Below, piece after piece: positions 58,006 through 64,000 of a stretch of DNA of 64,000 nucleotides. The stretch comes from Nemertoderma westbladi (taxonomy: Eukaryota > Xenacoelomorpha > Nemertodermatida > Nemertodermatidae): assembly GCA_032718475.1 (NCBI GenBank), contig JAUCBJ010001873.1, positions 1 to 64,000 on the forward strand, given 5' to 3'. Below the pieces are notes generated by a model that saw only the letters and a program-made list of their open reading frames with translations, ran no database searches and was not told the origin of the DNA. Every line of letters starts with the position of its first letter. Position 1 is the first letter of the stretch. The translations under genes and the position numbers were made by a program.

Positions 58006-59342
58006 GATTGTTATCCTGGTTATGGTTTGAGTTCTAATACTGTAATATTTGCTGTAATATATTTACTGCAATATGGACTACCCTACTGCCCTATTTACCA
58101 CAGAACCAATAATGTTCTGATGTCAATAATATCCTAATCTACTAATCTAATTGCATACACCAGGTACACCGCACACCATGTCCAGATGTCCTGGAATATA
58201 GTGTCGTTCTCGTTATTCAGGTACCCGGTACCTACAACCTGCCTGCCTGCACCTGGTTCGGTCAATATCAACTAATCTCTAGAAGGTTGAAGAATAACTG
58301 CACTGTAACTGTAACGACGGAGACACCTTTTTCAAACGCTTGTCAAACCTGTAGCTAAAAGAATGAAAGCAAAATTAAATATTCTGGATCACCCAGTAAG
58401 GAGGAGGCAGGTGAAGACCTGGGGTGAAACTGTCTCTGTTTCACATTTCATGCAATCTCATTAAGATTTGTAGAAAAATTTAGGGGGGGGGGGGGGGCAG
58501 GTACCTGAATAACTGTGAGCGGATTCAATTCCGTTCCATTACCCTCACAAAGTTGGGAAGTGGCACCTTTCCAGCAATATTGGAGATACGAGATTGGTAA
58601 CAACCAATCTCGTATCACACCCAATAACGGGGATAACACGAACCCCAAAAGCCACAGAAAGGGAGGTTAGAGGTCAAACATTGTGAACTGTCAAACCACC
58701 TCGAGAGGGAAAGTAAGCAACAGGGGCCACTCCCACAGAGGTGAGAGGCGTGAAGTGGGTTAACAGCCAATGAGAGCATCCACTGAACGAAGGCCACAGT
58801 AGTGTAGAAATCATTATATATATATTGTCAATGCATGATATTCTGTTCAGTTACTCAGTCGTCAGCTCAGTGCAGACCGGTGACATTCTTTACCGTCACC
58901 AACGTCATCAATACATACCGGTACTGTTTCAGGTCAGCAACATCAGACCTCTTTACTCAATTTATTGTGCTATCATGTATATTGCCTATCATTATTAGAG
59001 AACACCAAGGGACAACATCAAACTCCTGTTATTTATCACAACGGCCTCGGCCTAGCTAGCATACGAACGGTGACGCATAGATCAATTATCCGGTCGGAAT
59101 CCCTTGATCCCGTCACAATAACGACACTTCCAGGACATGCTGACATGGTGTAAACTAGTACTGTAGTACTGTAGTAGGCCTAAACATGTAAACTGTAGTA
59201 TATGTCTGTATGTGTTCGCTTTTTAGGCCTATTTCAGCATTTCTGTATTTATTACGGTAGGTAGAGTAGGCTATATGCTATAAGTAGGTAGGATTAGTTT
59301 ACTTCAGGTGATAATGTAGCTCCTCCCTACTAACTAAAGTCC
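58006..59342. other. Upstream of paraoxonase; possible LTR and a perfect hairpin
   Basis: 58,006-58,480 is presumed promoter side of the paraoxonase. A 15-nt poly-G is at 58,483-58,497. From about 58,500 to 59,117 the minus strand starts TGTGACGGGATC and resembles the start of 22,836, so this may be a related LTR. No gene. Confidence 0.4.
58585..58616. repeat. Perfect 14-bp inverted repeat with 4-nt loop
   Basis: GATACGAGATTGGT (58,585-58,598) and its exact complement ACCAATCTCGTATC (58,603-58,616) are separated by AACA. It would form a stable RNA or cruciform hairpin, and it includes CCAAT on one strand. Confidence 0.9.
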
Positions 59343-59351
59343 TGATAAAAT

Positions 59352-59892
59352 GGGACTGTCTAAAACTCGGGCCGGTCTCGGTCCACTGAACCTAAAACCC
59401 GGTCGGTCCAATTTTTGCCCGGTCCACGTGAAAATTACTAAAACCCGGTCCCAATAATTCCTAAAACCCGGTCCATAAACTCGCGGTGCCAAAAATGAAA
59501 TGACTAAAACCCGGTCTCGGTCTTTAAGTGAAAATGTCTAAAACCCGGTCCCAAAATCCCGGTCCAATTTTTTTCTTATACAGTATATTCATGATATTTT
59601 ATGTACTTAAACACCTTAACAAACATTACATAAAATATCATGAACATGTATACTGTATAAGAAAAAAAAAATTGGACCGGGATTTTGGGACCGGGTTTTA
59701 GACATTTTCACTTTAAGACCGAGACTGGGTTTTAGTCATTTCATTTTTGGGACCGCGAGTTTATGGACCGGTTTTAGGAATTATTGGGACCGGGTTTTGG
59801 TAATTTTCACGTGTACCGGGCAAAAATTGGACCGACCGGGTTTTAGGTTCAGTGGAACGAGACCGGGACCGGCCCGGGTTTTGGACAGTCCC
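59352..59892. mobile_element. Foldback element family F3 (CTAAAACCCGGTCC motif), complete 541-bp palindrome
   Basis: Ends GGGACTGTC..GACAGTCCC (one mismatch nearby) are flanked by the 9-bp direct repeat tgataaaat at 59,343-59,351 and 59,893-59,901. The left arm carries about seven copies of CTAAAACCCGGTCC-like units spaced 25-35 bp apart. The right arm is the inverted copy, and the two meet near 59,610-59,625 with CATAAAATATCATG. The whole element is a near-perfect palindrome without a gene. A 9-bp duplication fits Mutator/foldback-type elements. Confidence 0.92.
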
Positions 59893-59901
59893 TGATAAAA
59901 T

Positions 59902-61955
59902 ACATAGCCAAGCCATGACAAACTATTGTGATTTTTAAACTAAAACAAATAAATTAATTACACCTAAATTCAATGCAGTACCAATCCCAATTTTATTATG
60001 TGAAAAATCTGCGCTAACATTATTGTAAATTAATAAATTTCCCTTCAGTTGACAGGTGGAATTATATACTTCTCAGCACTTTTTTGCACCATTGAATGAT
60101 TGAAATACATCTTATTGTGCAATTAATTAAATTTGTCCCTTAATCACCAATTTGCTACTTACTCTTCCCTACTCTTCCCGTTCCTTTTATTTGGCTTGTG
60201 TTATGCACATTTACGCCTAATTTCCATGAATAAACATACAGTATGATAAGCAAAATAAAATTTATAGACTTTTTGGACATTAACAAGGTAGAATCCAAAA
60301 TATGTGGTTCGGATTGATTGCGAAATACTTATGGGTTTTTTGCTACTGTAGATTGACTCGACTACTAATAGCAACCAAGCTTTTAGACCACCACAAATAT
60401 TGCAATAAAAAAAATTCGAAAATTTAAAAAGAACAACTTTATCTTAGCCATCTTAGAAATTAAATAACAGCATGATTACCACGGAAACTGAAGTGTGACA
60501 CTCACTATGGTAAAAATAGTGAGGGGGGAGGGGTGGAGTGGATACTCACATAGGCGCCCGATCAAGAAGCGAAAAATAAATGTTCTGTAGCACAATAAAT
60601 TATTACAGCATCACCTACTACACTAGGGAGGGATGGTAGGGTTACAGTACGTGTTACCCATAGACTAACTTATACATTTGTAGTCCGTAAATAACAATTA
60701 TACTGTGATTTAAAATCGTGCATCAAATTTGTTCATTTTGTTACCTATATTTTGTGATTAGGGTGCCGTACAATACATACCGGTGGGTCCTTCAAACATA
60801 CAGTATATTTTATTTCATAGTTGTACGTCTTGAAAATCTTTTAATCAACGAGTACCTCATATTAGTTAGGAAAAATGTTAATAGGAGGGCCTAATTTGCT
60901 AATAATATAAACTAATTATAGTAAAAGCTTTCGGCCTACCGGCCTGCTTCAGACTTAGTAGAAAATGTTTGTAAACAGCAACAGGAAACACCACCCAATT
61001 AATCTATGTTAATGTAGTAGTTAATGTAGACAGACATCTTAACATTGACATGTTAAAGTAAACAAATTTCACTCTATAATTATATACAGTATATATTATT
61101 AGCCAATTACTCCATATTTTTCCCAACTAATATACATACAGTAGTACTGTAACTTACTCTATAATACCGTTGGCTAGGGTATACCGCTTTATCAGATCGT
61201 TTAATCAACGAGGATGGATTAAAAGAAGGATATGAAACGCTTATAATAATTTATTACTGTAGCTTTTACAAAACATTATTTACCACTAGGCCTATTTTCT
61301 GTTTATAGCAAGGGGCTATCGTTACTACAGTATGTTTGTGAGTATTTTGGAATATACTCCTCTACAGTATGTTAGCGGGAAATTTAAATAACCAGAAATG
61401 TTACTTTGCCAGAAATGTGTTTTAATCCCCGATCTCCATGGTGCATCGCATCATGCGAAGTGATTGTCAATGAATATAAATACCCGGGCAATAAATATAA
61501 TATCCGGGCAATAAATATTTTTTGGTAAACTGGTAAAGAGCACCATTATTACTGTATTGGTAGTCTATACATACAGTACTATAGATAGGCAACAATAACT
61601 TACCGGTACTGTATGTATGGAGTGATGTCATGTCGATAGTGTCACGCTGGTTTTGCGGTTTTGGTAGACTAATGGTTTTGGTTTGAAATCTGGCTAAATA
61701 CCTGAAATACCTATGAGCTAAAGGCTCACTGCTGCACTGCATTATCCATTATCGGTAGGCATACCAGTATTCATTCGGTCTGTTGGTAGGACGATAGGCT
61801 AGGCTACTACATGTACTAGGAATTAGGGCAGAAAACAGTACAGCAGTAGGGTAAGCTAGAATCAGAACAGCAGTAATAATACTGTAATACAGTAATACCA
61901 GAAAACCTGTACCAGTGTACCGCTACGAACCTAGGTTACTTATTTAACAAACACC
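59902..61955. other. Intergenic upstream of RidA
   Basis: No gene. Frequent TACAGTA/GTACTGTA words and CCGGTA motifs are seen, as elsewhere in the window. The final 200 bp, with ACAGTAATAATACTGTAATACA and similar, is the presumed RidA promoter; no TATA box is clear. Confidence 0.45.
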
Positions 61956-62668
61956 ATGAACGCCGCCTCAGTAATTTCCGTTCGTCGTGCCATCAACACT
62001 TCACGGGCCCCCAAAGCGATCGGCCCTTACAGCCAAGCCATGTTGGTAAAGGACTCAACGCTATATATATCTGGCCAGATTGGACTAGTGCCCACTACAA
62101 TGGAACTGGTTTCCGGGTCTGTAGTTGAACAGGCAACTCAGGCATTGAACAATATGGGTGAGTTTCAGCCATATTCAGATATTGTTTGCCTTGCTTGGTG
62201 GTTGGTTAGGGTTAAGGTAGGCCTACTCTGGTACTACTGTACTACACTACAACGTACTAGGCCTACTGAACTTGGATCTGTACCGGTCAACGGGTCGCTC
62301 GGAACAGATAAAGAATGCAATTTTATTTTTTATTTTATTTCTCGAAGACTGAAGGAATTGCAGTGGCCTTCTTATTTGTATTTAGTGGGCGATATCTCGA
62401 TGTTATATCTTCCAATTACTACTAAATACTACTAAATAATTATTGACAATTTTATATTTCAGGTGAAATATTAAAAGAAGTTGGAATGGGCTACGAAAAT
62501 GTTGTGAAGACAACAGTTTTACTTGCCGACATAAATGACTTTGCAGCTGTTAATGGAATTTACTCTAAGTACTTTGAGGCAGACTCGGCCCCAGCTAGGG
62601 CGGCCTACGCCGTAAACGCTTTACCTAAAAACGCTTTGGTGGAAATAGAAAGTGTGGCTGAACGCTAA
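61956..62668 (+). CDS. RIDA: RidA/YjgF/UK114 family 2-iminobutanoate/2-iminopropanoate deaminase, 2 exons
   Basis: Hydrolyses reactive enamine/imine intermediates produced by PLP enzymes, protecting them from damage; works as a homotrimer. Exon 1 is 61,956-62,157 (before GTGAGT) and exon 2 is 62,463-62,668 (after TTTCAG); the split is in phase 1 of a Gly codon. The product is 135 residues, the usual size. Family landmarks are [11 protein letters not shown] near residues 18-28, [20 protein letters not shown], then across the splice [37 protein letters not shown] with the substrate-binding Arg, and the C-terminal [11 protein letters not shown]. Reading on through the intron gives a false 159-residue product. 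No organellar targeting signal is evident beyond a short Arg-containing N-terminus. Confidence 0.95.
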
Positions 62669-63511
62669 TCAGGGGTGGGGGGTGGGGTTGGGGTGCCGTG
62701 GTGGGTGGGATCGAATGTCGGGTGTAGCAGGCCGACTTTGCTTAGCTGTAAATCAATTTCTATATCATGTAAGACGTCACTCACTCACCCATAGCATAGT
62801 AACAACGATTATTAAGTGATGATTAAGTTTTATTTATGTAATTCATTAGAAACTCATAGTTACATTAAACACATGCAGACTGCATTATTCATCGCAGGGA
62901 TAAAGAGTTGCTCAGCAGTTTGTACGTGTGGTAACTAATCTACTGTATAATAATATACTAAAATTTTAATCAGATCAGCTCATCACTCACAATAATTATG
63001 ATATAAGAGACTATTTGTATTAGTTTAGTTATTATTTTATATTTTCCTGCATATTTGTTAGTATATTTTCGCTATTTTTCCCTTGAATATCATTAATAAT
63101 GAATCATTCGATTACATCTAACGGTAGTTAATTCCACATTTTTATCGATTACATCTAACGGTAGTTAATTCCACATTTTTATGAGAGATTCTGCGAGGTT
63201 GTCGTATCCCATTTGATTTTCGTTATTAGAAGACCGTCGGGGCTTCTTGCTGTCAAAAAAAACGTCTGTGTGTTTGTCTGTATGTGTATGTTTGTGCACA
63301 TTGATATTGGCTTGGAAGGGTAAGAAGAAGTGCTCTACTTCGTGGCCAACTAACCACACATACAAAGAAATGTATCGATTATTTGGGTTCTTATTTCGGA
63401 AATTAATTATTTAAGCGGGTAAAATTAAGCTCTTGCTGTATAAAAATAGCACAGGTCAATTCGCCGTGTCCCATTCTCACAAAGTTTTTATTATATTCGA
63501 GTGTTTAAGGT
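62669..63511. other. Downstream of RidA; includes a 37-bp tandem duplication
   Basis: A G-rich stretch (GGGGTGGGGGGTGGGGTTGG) lies right after the RidA stop, with four or more GG/GGG runs. 63,108-63,144 is repeated perfectly at 63,145-63,181. No gene. Confidence 0.5.
63108..63181 (+). repeat. 37-bp tandem duplication
   Basis: Two identical adjacent copies of a unit starting tcgattacatctaacggtag. Confidence 0.95.
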
Positions 63512-64000
63512 GGGGGGGGTAACCCCTCCTTGGGTAAAATTTTCACATTTTTGGTTTTCTATTTTATCTGATGCAGAATTTAATGGAGAGTTCAAATCTT
63601 GAAACAGTTTGGCGAAATCTTTTTTAGTTCTCGAGTTATCGCTGTCTTTCCGTCTATCAGTTTGTCCGTCAAAATTTAGAAGACAGACAGACAGACATGC
63701 TGTCAGACAGACATATTAGATGCCACCAAACATTAAAACTGACATCATAAATGAAATCACCGACCACGAAAACCCCCATATTGATAATCTTAGCGAGTTG
63801 GTATGAAGCCATTGTGTCAAATATTACTGACCGATTAACAGATTACAGACAGTCATGTGTGAGCGGGAAGGTTCAAACTTTAAAGCAAATTATCTCGGAA
63901 TTACATTTCACGATATTTCCATTTTCCACTCCTCCGCCGTTTTTCACCCAAATTGTATTTCATCAATTTATTATTCCATTACTAAAATATAAAATCAGGC
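63512..64000. repeat. Dispersed repeat, second copy of the 16,560 family
   Basis: Starts with an 8-nt G run and AACCCC, then TTATCTGATGCAGAATTTAA and CTCGAGTTATC, paralleling 16,559-16,690. A CAGACAGACAGACA microsatellite follows near 63,680-63,705. The repeat runs off the window end. Confidence 0.5.

Noticed and set aside
62158-62435. Read-through form of RidA (159 residues)
   Set aside because: Sequence after the GTGAGT donor loses all family similarity; the missing half is found in the exon at 62,463.

Overview
This is a 64 kb window of eukaryotic, AT-rich, intron-containing nuclear DNA from an animal. Its protein-coding genes are a selenocysteine-containing iodothyronine deiodinase, a globin X-type globin, a secretory-pathway cyclophilin, a LysM-domain protein, a paraoxonase-type esterase and a RidA-type imine deaminase. 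With the mix of retroelements (BEL/Pao, Ty3/gypsy, Penelope-like, several non-LTR clades) and foldback elements built on 15-bp tandem repeats with 8-bp target duplications (recalling the TU elements described in sea urchin), they suggest a marine invertebrate, plausibly an echinoderm or related deuterostome. The species cannot be read from the sequence.

Layout. Positions 1-35,600 are almost entirely mobile DNA. A BEL/Pao pol remnant (2-3460) is split by a 5'-truncated non-LTR insertion with an 11-bp target duplication. Further on are a non-LTR tail (5312-6050), a palindromic MITE-like hairpin (6052-6212), and a tRNA-like SINE head carrying a complete type I hammerhead ribozyme (6780-6825). 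A foldback element of 15-bp units lies at 9251-10949. A degenerate Mutator-like element with about 464-bp inverted termini (11,237-16,440) holds other retroelements. Non-LTR wrecks with a 1.18-kb internal direct duplication follow (17.2-22.5 kb), then more copies of the same EN-RT family (26.4-28.8 kb), two Penelope-like fragments (28.9-31.5 kb) and a second foldback copy (31.6-32.5 kb).

Positions 35,640-64,000 hold the genes. The first two exons of a globin X-like gene (minus strand, exons at 41,067-41,218 and 35,640-35,862) have the canonical globin intron positions; intron 1 contains a young, internally deleted Ty3/gypsy element. A three-exon deiodinase (45,072-46,329, plus strand) has an in-frame TGA for Sec and a type 2 SECIS in its 3' UTR. 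Cyclophilin (48,133-48,807), LysM protein (51,864-52,478) and paraoxonase (56,905-58,005, minus strand) are single-exon genes. RidA (61,956-62,668) has two exons. Two more foldback elements with clean target duplications lie between these genes (54,446-55,641 and 59,352-59,892).

The genes are unrelated in function; nothing suggests an operon or co-regulated cluster. The most notable signals are the SINE-borne hammerhead ribozyme, three unrelated-in-sequence foldback families sharing one design (termini made of short motifs in both orientations), the deiodinase with a Tyr replacing a conserved His, and unusually many long poly-G/poly-C tracts.
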